This document shows positions 10,282 to 22,010 of a DNA stretch of 64,000 nucleotides, piece after piece. The DNA comes from Trichaptum fuscoviolaceum (taxonomy: Eukaryota > Basidiomycota > Agaricomycetes > Hymenochaetales > Trichaptaceae), in assembly GCA_910574455.1 (NCBI GenBank), contig CAJSYZ010000002.1:645671-709670 (forward strand), written 5' to 3'. The position numbers were made by a program, and so were the translations under genes. Positions within the stretch are counted from its first letter, which is position 1. Each line of letters starts with the position of its first letter. A model generated the notes under the pieces. It made no database searches. It had not been told where the DNA came from and worked only from the letters and a program-made list of their open reading frames with translations.

Positions 10282-13200
10282 ATGCCAGCGACACGGAAAA
10301 AGCACGATCCCCTTCATTTTCCACCAACTATTCGATGCACCTTGCCCAGCTGTAGTAGGACGTTCAAGAGTCAATCTGGAAGAGCAAGACATGAATATTC
10401 AGCTCATCCGATGTCATCCGTGGCAAGATCTACTGCCTGTGGTCACGACTACTATGATCCTTCACCTATTCGACCCACACAAGCTCCAACTCCTCAACCT
10501 CTACCGAGGTCGTCCGAACTTCCAACAGAGGGTCATTTTGAGAGCGGCCCTGACTCCTACGATTACGATATTTCCATGCTTACACAGGATATCTCAATGC
10601 TCAGTATAGGCCGAGACGAGCTGCTTCAAGACCTAGACAGACCTGATTCTCTGTCCCATTCTGGCACCGGAAGTGACAGTGGCCGTAGTGCATCCTCTGA
10701 AGATTTGGACTTCGACGTTGGAGATCATGAGGAGAGTGATGGTGACCTAAAGGTGTATCACAGATATATGAATGGTGCGCACCAAGTATATTGTCCTCGG
10801 TTTGATAGCACTCTGATGAAAAACATCGTGCAGCCACCCCGTGTGATGCGGAAGGAAACAACTTAGAAAACGACGAACCACCTGTTCCGCGAAATGAACC
10901 TGCACCAAATGACTGGTCTCCCTATTCGTGCCGAGCAGATTTTGAGCTCGCAGACTTTCTTTATCGCGATGAGCAAATGTCTGCTGGTAATATAACAAAG
11001 CTTCTCGGAATCATGAAGGCTTACCAGCGAATTCAGTCTGTGAAGAACGCGAAATCTGGCGGATATTCTGAGTTGGACGTAACTAAGCCCAACGATGACT
11101 CAGATCTGGATCCCACTAGTACGCTACTCGATGGTGACGCACAAAAGTTGTACAATGTCATTGACGCTACGAGAGTTGGTGATGTGCCTTGGAAATCCTT
11201 TAGTAACTTCTACACGGACAACAATGGCCAAAAAGCGACAGACGAGAACACCGAGTCATGGAAGAGGAAAGAATATGATGTATGGTATCGGGATCCCTTG
11301 GAAGTGATCCGAAATTTGGTGGATAATACGGCTTTAGAAGGCGAATTCGACTATGTCCCATTTCGTGAATATCAGCCAAAGGAGGAATCTGATGACATCA
11401 ATGACAAAGAACGAGTGTTCAGAAATTACATGTCCGGAAATTTCGCTTGGGAACAGGCTGTAAGTCATGAATAATGCAGCATTCAAAGTTGGAGGAAGTG
11501 TACTGATTATCCTTGACTTAGAACAAAATCTCAGCCGAAGATAAAGCAGTCCATGGGTCCATGTTCGTTCCGGTGATCTTGGGGAGCGACAAGACAACAG
11601 TTTCCGTTGGAACTGGCAACAACGAATATTATCCGTTATATCTCTCAATAGGAAATGTATCAAACAAGGCCCGGCGGTCCCAAAAGTTGAATACAGTCCA
11701 GCTTGTAGCATTTTTAGCAATACCAAAGAGTGTGTGTCAAAAACTGAGCCATTCAATTGTGTTTTGACGCTTTTTTGCAGCTGAGCGACAGTACGAAAAG
11801 TCAGATGACTTCCGTCGCTTTAGACATCAAATTTTTCATTCATCTATATCGAGAATCTTGAGTTCACTGAAGACCGCCATGTCCATAAACAATGAACAGA
11901 CCATTCTCCGGTGCCCTGATGGTCACTTGCGTAGGTCGGTTCTCGGACTCGGCTCGTATATAGCCGATTATCCAGAACAGGTGAGTCTATGCGCAATATG
12001 CACTGGATGGTGCTGCAAGTAAGTACCATCCTTTCCAAAATCGCATAGGAGTCTGAGGAAATGGCTTACGGTGGCTATATAGATGCACAGCTCCCCACAA
12101 GGACCTAGATAATCCGGAGTTTGCATCAAATCCTCGAACAAAAGAGCTACACGAACGATTGATAGAGCAGGTAAATGACAACAACTTAACCAGAGCAACA
12201 ATTCGCAAAGAGTATGGGTTCCACCAAGATATCGTGGTATGTGCTCCAAATTCTCCATTGGATGCGCTTCTAAGAACTATGTTTTCCCGTAGCCCTTCAC
12301 CAATGACTTTCCGCGCGCAGATATATGCGATCTCATTTCTCCGGACCTATTGCACCAAATCATCAAAGGTGTTTTCAAGGATCATCTTGTCGAGTGGATA
12401 TGCCAGAGCTTGACCACAACAGAGCTGGATATTGTGGATAAAAGGTGCCATTCTCAAACAATTTGTATAATATGAATACTATCGCTGACCTCCGCGTAGA
12501 ATCAGAGTCGCTGCTCCTTTTCCTGGACTACGTAGATTCCCCGAAGGCCGAGGCTTCAAGCAATGGACAGGCAATGATTCAAAGGCACTTATGAAAGTAT
12601 GTGATTTTTCCTTCTTGTTCAAGGCGGTCGTTTGCTGATAGTAGTCGATGTAAACCGCTTAGGTGTATCTTCCGGCTATTGTGGGCATTGTGCAGGATGA
12701 TATAATTCATGCATTGAGTGCATTTCTCGACTTCTGTTATCTTGTGCGTCGGTACACGATTACAGCCTCAACACTTGATCAGATCAAAGCCTCTCTGGAT
12801 TGCTTTCATCAATATCGGCAAATATTCATAGCTATGGGTATCCGGGACAACTTCTCACTACCACAACAGCATGCCATGGTCCACTATCCTACAATGATTC
12901 CTCTGTTCGCTGCACCGAGTGGACTATGTTCATCGATCACAGAGAATAAGCACATTTACGCGGTCAAGGAAACATGGCGACGCTCAAACAAAAATGATCC
13001 CTTGGGTCAGATGATCACAGCAAACCAACGACTCAGTAAACTTATTGCATCAAGGGCAGACTTCAAAAGGCGTGGAATGCTGGATGATACGTTAGCCGAG
13101 GCTTCGTGGAGAGCTTTGCGAGATGTTTTGCGCAAAGAATATGTCGTCAGAGTCAGAGTCGGATGACGCTGAGAGGGACCCTGATGCCAGTGGGGGAGAG

Positions 13201-14296
13201 CAGATGCAACAACGTGACGTATTAGTAGTAGGTGAAGCTGATGATACAGATGACTTCTTCGATGCCATTGTGGGTATTCAAGAGCTCAACGAAATTGCAG
13301 ATTTGGACGATTCCGAAAGTTTAATAGATGAGCCACAGCGTGGTGCGGTTCATGGCGTAGGAAATGCTGAACGCCAGCTCCGCTTGGGTGGCGGGAATGA
13401 CCCTTTGAGCTTTACGTTAATGGCTTCGAAAAAACGTTAGTGAAACATCCTTTTGGTGCTGCAAATCCAACTTGTTTATTGTTATCCTTGCAGAGTCCAG
13501 TAAAGTGTACCCTAAACAGCTCGATGCTCTCGCGGCAATAGAAGGCTATCCAGAACTTCGACAACTCCGACAACTCATCAAGAAACACTTATTCAACAAG
13601 TACGAAAGTTGTAACACCAACTCAAAGTGTTCTGCTACTACTAGTAGTAGCAGGCAAGCCAAATTAAACTACAACGGATTTGAACACTATAAACTGGATA
13701 TTAGCAATGACTTTTCAATTTTCCATTCAGCCACCGCGTTCTTTGCGTATCGTGGTGAATCGATCCCTATAGAACAAGCAATGAGGGAGGTGATCAGGTC
13801 CAGTCCCTCTTGGCGCGGAAAACCTCGACGAGATGCAGTTCTTGTCCGAGGTGGTTCCCGCAAACAGGGGTTTGCAGGAATGAGAGTTGCCAGGGTTATA
13901 CTTTTTTTCTCATTCACCGTTAAAGTGGAACATCAGGAATGCGCTCTCGTCCAGTTTTTCAAGCGTGTTGGAGAATCACCCGACCCGAAAACAAGAATGT
14001 GGATAGTTGAACCAGCATATGAGTTGGAGAGCTCTACCGCCTGTGTCGGACGCTGTCCCGGAGTGAATGACAGTGGCAGACATCACTATCACCGTGACTG
14101 CAAGGCTCCGAAGCTGTCTGTGATAGATATAGGGGACATCTTTCGTTTAGCTCACCTCCTTGGGGTCCCGAAGGGTGACGAATCTCCTCCGAAGTCATTG
14201 ACACCTGAGGAATCCCTGGACTTTTACGATAGATTCTACGTTAACAGATTTGCTGACATGCACATGCACGAAACATTGTATGAAACTAGACAATGA
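10282..14296 (+). CDS. Plavaka-family DNA transposase (one frameshift near 13150)
   Basis: This is a nearly complete Plavaka transposase of about 1050 residues. The exons I read are 10282-10774, 10834-11459, 11522-11729, 11781-12019, 12083-12236, 12293-12445, 12500-12596, 12663-13435 and 13494-14296; introns are 46-66 bp. The N-terminus has a zinc finger C-x4-C-x12-H-x4-H (CTLPSC ... HEYSAH). Then follow family blocks DFELADFLYRDEQMSAGN, GDVPWKSFSNFY, VPVILGSDKTTVSVGTGN, YYPLYLSIGN, LRCPDGHLRR, WCCKCTAPHKDLD, FPGLRRFPEGRGFKQW, SLPQQHAMVHY and SSITENKHIYAVKETWRR. The C-terminal domain has SPSWRGKPRRDAVLV, CALVQFFKRVGESPD and YVNRFADMHMHE. In exon 8 the frame changes by one nucleotide between DVLRKEYV and SSESESDDAERDPD, at the start of an acidic linker. 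The ATG at 10282 is the first in frame after a GTG-only extension. Confidence 0.92.
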
Positions 14297-14745
14297 TTAC
14301 TACTAACTTGAAGTAAAGCTTTTCAATTAGCATACACAACCTTGAATGTACTATATTGAAACTTACAAGTGAGGACTCGGATATGGCAATGAAACAAAAG
14401 GATGTACTAGACGAAACAGACCTTAGTACTACGTATTTAACGTAGTACTACACTGGCATTGCAGCATTGGCTCTTAAAGACTAGTAGTACCATGACACTG
14501 TTTTAACTTCAACTTCAAGTTATGGTGTTCTTGGCTTGCTTTCAAGTTGTACAGTATACTACTAGTGGTACACTGGCAATGATATCATGGCAGTAGTATT
14601 TCATTCAGGTTGGTCAAGGTAATGTTATTATCAGCAAATCACAAAGCGACACAAGGAAAAACTGTAGACACTAGCATAGCGCAAAGATTACATGGGAACT
14701 CCAAGTCATAGCTTCACCTCCGAGTCCAGCTCTGCCCCGCAACAG
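14297..14745. other. Gene-free stretch between convergent transposon genes
   Basis: The transposase gene and the minus-strand accessory gene converge here. No gene is seen. TACTACTAG, GTAGTACTAC, CACTGGCA and TTCAAGTT words occur as in the other noncoding parts of the element. Confidence 0.5.
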
Positions 14746-17198
14746 CTAGTTGCGGTGACTGTTTCTATTAGAAGACCTTTCTTCCTGCTTGCCATTAGGA
14801 AGATACATCGGTGTGCAAATATCCTCAGGCTTTCGGTTCATCACTTCGCTTAGATAATCGCGATACTGTGAGTTGTAGATCTCTCCCGGTGATAAACTCG
14901 TCCTGGCAGTCGAAGCCCCAGCCGTAACCCTCGCTCCGGGTGGTATATCGTTACATATCTCGAGCACCGTTGCTATCAGTTGGTCTTGAAATTTATCATA
15001 GCGGGTACTATTGTGGGTATCCTTCAAGTCTACGTAAGCCGTGAACTTCTCAATAGAGTCAAGGACTGCGTCAGTCCTCTCCTCCCGAGCATGTATGATA
15101 TCATTCATTACGTGGCGGATTGAACGGGATAGCTGGTTACCCATGACTGTGTGGAAAAGATCCTCGTTGAGGACTATTTGCAACCACCTCTTGACGACTT
15201 TAAAACCATGTATCAACTTCCACTGAATCTTTTCCAAACGACGGACATCTCCTAAGTCGAGGTTGTTCAAAAAATCAGCGAAAGAGGGATTAGGCCCCAA
15301 GGCCTTCAAGGTCCTTTTCATGTCTTCAACAGATTTGATGCGAAGGTCGTCGGCCATAACAAAGTTCGGCACTTCTTCACCGTTATGGAGTGCGAGGACC
15401 TTGTCCCAAAGTGTGAGCGCCAGTCTCCGTCCAATCTCCGAGTCTTTAAAGACTAGATGCTTGTGAACGTCAGGCTGAGGGCGTACCTGAGGCAATCCCC
15501 CAAACAGTTCGACCGCAGGCGTTACGAAAGTTCCTGGGTTGTCCACCGTCATTAAGTAGAGCCTTTCCTGTGCATTGGGCTTGAAATTAAACTGAAGAGC
15601 TGCCGATTGTTGGAGGAGTTTGTCAATTTCTACGATGAAATCGTAAAGTGCGTTGTAATGGAGCTGGAAATATGGTAGAAAGAACCGGAAAGCAGTTAAT
15701 TTGTTCACCTGAGATGCGTCGAATGGCAGGTTTTGACATTGCCGAGCTTCACGATTCAGGATAAATTTGACATGTGGTGGGTCTTTTACCACAGTGTAGG
15801 ATATTCCTTCCGGTTCCGGGGAACGACTCGAAGTCGGAGGTGGCAAGTTAACTCGAAGGTATCGTTCAAAGTGTTCACGCATAACGACAGACAATGTCTT
15901 AAAGTTGGCGGCAAAGTAATTGAGAGCGCCGGGAACAGAATTCATTGAGTACTTGGTTCTCAGTATCTCCTCGCCAGTGAAATCAAGGACAATTGCACAG
16001 CCTTCCCGGAGGTAGGTCAGTAGATTATCTGTAAGCTTCCTCATTCTTACAGCGTCGCCTGCTTGCCGTGACTAACAAGGGTATGTTTTTAGATGTCACT
16101 CTTTTTAGAAATGTGATCATGTTACTTACCCCAGACATTTTGTCTTCCACAAGATCGATTGACGCTGATACGTCATTTAAAGTATCTGCAACGTTCTTCT
16201 GGACTCCTTCCATCACGGCAAACCTCTTCTCCAAATCCGTAACTCGAGCCCTCAATTCATTGGAATCCTTTTTATGAAATTCCTCCCATTTTTTCAGCTT
16301 CTTGGTCAAGTCCTTCAGCTGCTTGACTCCTGCATTTGGATCGTCTAAGGGCGCGAGCTCAGAGGGGGTTGGCGAATGAGATGAACTCTTTGGGATCAAG
16401 TGAGCCGATTCGATGTTTTCTGTGCCAGTGAAGGGTTAGCTTTGGACACAGACTATGATAGAAAAGGGAGGAAGAATGCGTTACCTTCGCTTTGATCGAC
16501 GTTATCAACTTGAGAATCCGATACTCCAATTGCCGGCAAACTGCTCATAGATTTTTGGGCAGCAAACACTTTAGAACGCAAATCCGACAACATGTCATTT
16601 GGAGTACTACGTGGGCTGCGGCTGAATCGAGACCGAGGAGCAGGTGAAGGGGTTGAAGGCTTGAGGAGGCTAATTTGAAGAACCCTCTTATTTGGAATAG
16701 TCGGATTGTTCTGCGCAACGTCCCGGGAGGAGGGAAAGGAACTCGGTGAATCAGAGTTCCAGACACCCCTCTCCCCTCGATAGCCATTGGCGCCAAAGTA
16801 TGTTCCAAGTTCTTCACGCGGTGTATATCTGTTGTGTACGCGTTGAACGCTGCCTCTATAGTCGCGGTTCGCCTCCGAGTCCGCAGGGTATGAAGAGCTG
16901 GTCCTGTCTTGGTATTGCCCACTGGCGCTGGTAAGGCTCGGCCCCGGAGTGCTCGTGAGACTGTGCTCATGAAGTCTCCGTTTATTACTTCTGTTCTTGC
17001 TGTGCCAGTCCTTCTGTGAATACGGCGGTGAATAGTGACGTTCACGGCCCTTCGAGTACCGATTACGACTGGAACGATGCTCCGACTCGGATTCGGATTC
17101 TTCGAAATAATTGTCAGAACCGGCGAGGTGTCCGACTCAAACTCAGGCTCACCTTCACTTTTCGGGCTGCGCTGACGCTTCTTATTGTATGATGGCAT
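14746..17198 (-). CDS. 758-aa RS-rich, coiled-coil accessory protein of the Plavaka-type element
   Basis: I do not recognise this protein. Four exons give one uninterrupted frame of 759 codons: 17198-17153, 17099-16485, 16419-16130 and 16071-14746. Introns are 53, 65 and 58 bp with GTGAGC, GTAACG and GTAAGT donors. The N-terminal 220 residues are disordered and rich in Arg, Ser and Pro (KKRQRSPKSEESESESEHRS; PRSRFSRSPRSTPND). Residues about 245-325 form a coiled coil (LTKKLKKWEEFHKKDSNELR). The last 430 residues look globular and mostly helical (MRKLTDNLLTYLREGCAIVL; WKLIHGFKVVKRWLQIVLNE). It shares repeat-rich flanks with the transposase gene and converges on it, so I infer it belongs to the same element. 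By analogy with CACTA elements it could bind the subterminal repeats. It is intact, which suggests recent selection. Confidence 0.75.
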
Positions 17199-17922
17199 AA
17201 CTGCAAACTGGAGGAGTCTCAGGCTTGCCGTGAGTAGTGATGCCGAATATTAGTAATAGTAGTGGTAGTGGTAGTAGTGGTACTACCTCACGCGGAAGTT
17301 CGGTAGCGAGTAGTAGTACTAAGTAGTAGTAGCGAACTTGAAGCGGATCAGGCTCACGCTCGGCCTGAGGCTGTAGCCTGAGTGGTTCTAATCGGTAGAG
17401 CTACTACTAGTAGTACTAGAAGTACAAGCTTGAAGATCTCAGTTAGTGGATGAAGTAGATCTAGAAGGCTGAAAGCTCACTCACCACCAGTGCCAGCAGT
17501 CTACAAGTAGGATGAAATTCAGGTGGACTTCAGGATGAGAGGGCTTCAAGCTGTTGAAGTGTGAAGTTGAAGAACAAGCCTAAGTACTAGACTCGGGCAC
17601 GACACGTCGCTCAGGCTCACTGGGGTGCAACGTCAAGTTGTGGGCATGGGGTACTCAGGCTACTAAATTCGGAACTTGAACTTGAACTAGTTGAAAGTCC
17701 GACGACTCGGAGTGGAAACGCTACCTCAGGCTGCCACGTACTACTGCCGTGACTCCCGGGCCGTCGGAGTCGGACATCATGATCACTGCAACTCAGGCTG
17801 AATGATCCGACTCGGAGTTGGCATTCAAGTTGCACGCGCCGACAACTTCAACTTGAAATTGAACTTGAATGCCACTGGCATGCCAGTGATGTTTGGCGAC
17901 TACTACTACCTACTATTAGTAC
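17199..17922. repeat. Repeat-rich subterminal region of the Plavaka-type element (part 1)
   Basis: No gene. The stretch is packed with TAGTAGTACTA-type triplet palindromes, CTCAGGCTG, GCCACTGGCA, ACTCGGAGT and AACTTGAA/TTCAAGTT words in both orientations. It continues at 20454 after the inserted 2.5 kb element. High density of a few words in both orientations is how subterminal binding arrays of CACTA-like elements look. Confidence 0.65.
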
Positions 17923-20445
17923 AGGCACATAATGGTGCATCTTCTGAAAATAGCCCATATTATGGGGTGAATGATTCACACAGATGAATGATTCATGTGA
18001 ATGATTTGAATGATTTGCTCAGATGAATGATTTTTATGAATGATTCAAGTTAGTATACTATTGTATTAAATTTTATAACCATATGTACAGCAAATCTAAG
18101 GAATGAATCATACACATAGTGAATGATTCAAGCAAAGTGAGGGAATAAACCCACCCATCAGATTCTGTGTGTTTGTGACTAGGTGTGTCACAGTTGTCAG
18201 TTGCGGACAATGATGTAAAGCAGAGTGCGCAAGTTCGCAGGTTCCTTGAAGTAAGGCAACGTGGTGATAAGGATGTCAATGAGCAAAGGATTGTTAAAAA
18301 CATCAGTGCAAATATAATACTCACGACCATTGCACGGAACCGCTGTACACTGCTTGTGCTCAGGAGCGTTACTCCGTTCATAGCACAGGCAATCTTCAGA
18401 CTTAAAACATAGGATGCTTCTCGCCTTCATCCCAAAGCTAAACAACATCCGCTGCCAGGTTCTCCAACTCCTTCACAGTAACCGGCCAACTGAGAAAGCC
18501 AGGTGTTCCACGCCTGCCTGTAGCTGCTTGAAAGCGAGAGGTGACGGTAAGGAATTATCGAACTTGAATCCCCGTAAGCGATTGCAGGTGTGTATTGAAG
18601 TTGTCTCGATAACCGTTGCGCATGTCGGAATAGAAGCGATTCCGAAGATGAACCATTTTGATGCAGAGAACGACTGAGTAGCGCAGGCGCCGGTTCCCGT
18701 TCCAATTCCAAAGAGCGCAGTGACTGGACAGTCAATGAAGTTCATCTTCGAACGAGACTGGAAGTTCAGACTGACCTTGGGCAGGCTTGAACAGCGGCAA
18801 TGAATGATCAGCAGACTCCATGTTCCGAGGAAGCCCTTTGAGGATGGTGGGTGTAAGTGAAGGTCAGACGTCAGAAAGGAATTCAAGTTGTATCTCACAT
18901 GCTCGTTGTCGGTCCAATTGGCGAGCTTCAGCGACGAATCCGCGGTCCTGAGCGCAATAAGGCTAAGGCGCCGGTATCACGAGCTTCGTCGACGGCGCCC
19001 TTCGTCTGTTGCCCAGGAGAGCCGCGGCCATAGAGTGAGATGTCGAGCTGAAGAGGTTGGGACATACGACGACTGCGTGTGCGAAGGAGTGGCTTGCAGA
19101 CAACTTGAAGAAAGGCAGAGTGGTCACCGTGGTAGGGTCACGTGATCCCGTGCCACTGCCAACAGTGCCAAAGGCGCGTTCACGACTTTCCTTTGTTTCT
19201 TTCCGTCCTTACTATGTTGGAGGGCTCTGATGCACCCATCAACATCAAAGTAAGTCTATCATCCTCACTATCCCAGCCATCTAACTGACTCTCCTCTTAA
19301 TCCATGTCCTTAATCCTGACAAGGAGCCTCTGCCAGCTCAGTCTCCACGGCTCCGCCTTTCCTGAGCACCACGTCTTTCTCGCCATCCGTCCCCTTCGTT
19401 CACCCGATGTCTCTTCCCTCTCACTACCACTCCCTCCCGTGCATCTAGATGAGTACTCTCCGGATAATGCTCTCCTCTGTGTGTTTACTATGGTGTCAGC
19501 CTTGGAACGCCGCATGCTCGTTACACCTGAGCGTCCCACCAGCGCAGTCGCAATGGTCCAGGATTGGCGATGATGGGTTAGGGACAAGTAGGACGATTGG
19601 GCGGTCTGTGATTGGTAATCCTACGAGCATCTGGGAGAAGCGGATTCAACTTGAGGCAGAGAGTGCGTCGCCTTTCACTGCTTTGACCGTCTCAACAATT
19701 CCCGCTAACTTGTTATCTTCCCCTTCACCTATCCTTATGCACATGATTAGCCATCTCACTTTCAATGTGAGGATTTGTTCTAGCCATATAGGAGAACATG
19801 AACTACGGCAAAATGCATGCGTCTTTAACTGGGCATCGAGGGTGCCGCCTCTGCCCGAAAACAACACACGGCACGCTCCGCCAGAATTCTCATATTTGAA
19901 CGCGACGAACGCGAAAGTTGTGCCGCTTGCAAAGCATGACCCGTATTCTACGCGACAGGAATCGCACATGACGGGCCGCCAGGCGCCGTGGGTGTGCCCG
20001 GACTTCGTTGTGAAAGTGGACGACGACTTGTTTGTGATGCTTGCGGAGCTGGAGGTGAGAGTTGAGTTGTACACGCGCACGCGGAACGCGCGTGAGGATG
20101 ATGGGTCTCTCTGTACTCAGGATCTAGACAAAGATGGTGCTGATACAATGTACTCATCACTATCATCGAGTGAACCGGAGAATGATGTGAAGTTAGATTC
20201 AGTGCCTTCCTCATTCAAGTTGTAGACAGGATATCCTAATATGTGTTTATACTCATTTAAATTGCAAATATTATAATTCATTTTGTCCTGGAATGATTCA
20301 TGATTTATTCTATTCATCTATCTTCTGCATAAGGTGTAATTTATTATCAATATAACACAGAATCATTCAGGTGAATCATTCATGTGAGTGAATAATTCAC
20401 CCCATAATATGGGCTATATTCAGAAGATACACCATTATGTGTTTG
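17923..20445. mobile_element. 2.5 kb TIR element with 8-bp target duplication, nested in the Plavaka-type element
   Basis: The ends are inverted repeats about 60 bp long: left CACATAATGGTGCATCTTCT and right, read inward, CACATAATGGTGTATCTTCT, both continuing into ATAGCCCATATTATGGGGTG. The flanks carry ATTAGTAC at 17915-17922 and 20446-20453, an 8-bp target duplication. Eight bp fits hAT or KDZ-type elements. TGAATGATT-like words repeat inside both ends. No transposase is visible, so it is non-autonomous. It carries a degraded glycosyltransferase fragment and other unassigned sequence. Confidence 0.85.
19205..20225 (+). pseudogene. Broken GT31-like galactosyltransferase fragment carried in the TIR element
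   Basis: In pieces and several frames the plus strand resembles fungal GT31-type glycosyltransferases: LERRMLV, GLGTSRTI, IGNPTSIWEKRIQLEAE, APPEFSYLN, LAKHDPYSTRQ and WVCPDFVVKVDDDLFVMLAE. The last holds the DDD motif that would bind metal and nucleotide sugar. Frames change near 19500-19570 and 19650-19870, and the acceptor-side C-terminal half is missing: the reading ends VPSSFKL. It lies wholly inside the TIR element, so it looks like a host gene fragment captured by a DNA transposon. The family call rests on the DDD region and flanking words. Confidence 0.6.
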
Positions 20446-20453
20446 ATTAGTAC

Positions 20454-20950
20454 TCACTGGCAGGGTACCGTACTACTACTAGCCACTGGCAGCTGAATGA
20501 TCCAGTCTTAAGCAGCTTAAGCTTCCAGTTCTGTCCACTCAGACTGGCAAGTTGTCACAATCTCAACTTTACTACTACTACTACTAGTAGTATACGGTTC
20601 GAGTCCGAGTTCGAGTCCGAGTCCGAGTCCGAGTCCGAGCCTGAGTTCAAGGCCGGACACCGGACCTGAGTGAGCTTGAAGGCTGGCCCAGCACTGGTGA
20701 GTGGCACTCAGGCTGTCCGGCCGGCGTGACGGCGGTACTTCAAGTTCAAGTTCAAGTTCAAGTTCAAGTTGGAGCCTCAGGCTGAGTCGGAGTCGGGTCA
20801 GAGTTCAACTTGAAGTTGACTCATCATCAATTCAAGAACTTCAAGTTGAAGCTGAGCCGAGCCTCCTCCGACTTGGACTCGGAGTCTCACAGGCTTCAAG
20901 TTACTACTGCTCTACGCCCCGACTCGTGAATGCCACCAACTAGAACTGAG
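20454..20950. repeat. Repeat-rich subterminal region of the Plavaka-type element (part 2)
   Basis: Continuation of 17199-17922 after the nested element. It contains a GAGTCC hexamer array (about 20598-20640), a TTCAAG hexamer array (about 20739-20770), and CTCAGGCTG, CACTGGCA and TACTACTAG words. The density falls off after about 20950, which I take as the approximate right limit of the large element. Confidence 0.55.
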
Positions 20951-21447
20951 GTTACTACTACAAGAGGTAGTAGGCCTTTCGTTTCACTGTTAGATTTGCT
21001 GTGTATACTCTCTTTTTTCTTCCGCCGCGCATCTGCCGACTCACTCACTCTGCCTGTCTCAGCATGCTCAAATTGTTCTATCGGTTTCAACGCCTTGCGC
21101 AGCTCACGTACGTCTGCACAATACTTTTGTAGCTCCCTGTGGGTCGACGCGTTTCGGCTCGTTCGGCACGGCTCGTATGGAAACCCAGGGGGTAGGAGTT
21201 CGACCGCTTTTGCAGAGGACACGAAACCACTACCGTCTACGCAATTTACTGCGCCCACAGCAGGTGGTTGCCCCAAGTCTTGCCCCAGGCTTCTCTCGCA
21301 AATTTATCCCGACGCGTATCCCCTTACCGACTAAAGCAATGGCGAGCACACTGGGGCGCATGCGCACACGTCTACCTCCACAGTTGACAACACGAATTCC
21401 TTCAGCAATTGGTGATGGTAGAGTGATTACATCCGTCACCATATATC
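20951..21447. other. Gene-free stretch
   Basis: Open frames exist on both strands but none resembles a known protein or has convincing splice structure. The minus strand could encode a charged helical segment (HRELQKYCADVRELRKALK); this is too weak to call. Confidence 0.3.
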
Positions 21448-22010
21448 ATGAGTGAACCTTCTCCAATGGATAGAGCTACGCCAGAGAGCTCATCATCAGT
21501 GGTGGCTGATGAGTGCAGGACGTTAAAACTGGTTGCTGCACTTGCATCCGAGGTCTGTTCCTCCCAGGTTTTGAATCGCAAGACGCATCACCAACGTTTG
21601 GAATGTGCAAAGAGGCAAGTTACTGAACCGGCGCTCACAGGCACCAGGAGGGGATGTGCGTGCGGTAATCAGTGAGCGAAAGCTTCTACTGTACTTCTCG
21701 AGTAAGTTGTTCTTTTATTTTTTGAATCATAATACTCACAGGCTTCTTCAGCTTTGGAGCATCGGCACGGGGAATGTCCATACGTTCTCCGAGAAAATCT
21801 GCATAAGATTTACGCCGAAAATTGTATTGTCTTTTTTCTTGGGCGTGGGGGATTGGACACATCCGTTCGCGTATGGAATCTGCAAATGGGTATGATTTTC
21901 TTCACATTCATTCATCCCCGACTCGTCAGTGACAACTTTTCAGTATGACTCCGACTTTCTTGTCACCGGAAGGAACGATGGCCGCGTCAGCTTCTTCTCG
22001 TTTCATCGTT
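21448..22010 (+). pseudogene. WD40-repeat protein remnant (F-box/WD40, Met30/Cdc4-like)
   Basis: Segments read GGLDTSVRVWNLQMG and, after a 55-bp intron-like gap (about 21890-21943), YDSDFLVTGRNDGRVSFF. Upstream is HGECPYVLRENLHKIYAENC. The GG.DTSVRVW.L and LVTG..DGRV patterns are WD40 blades, with the spacing seen in SCF F-box/WD40 proteins. Frames shift between the pieces and no start, F-box or further blades are found, so this looks like a decayed fragment. Confidence 0.5.

Noticed and set aside
20598..20770. CRISPR-like regular repeats
   Set aside because: The units are six-base GAGTCC and TTCAAG arrays without spacers, in a fungal genome.
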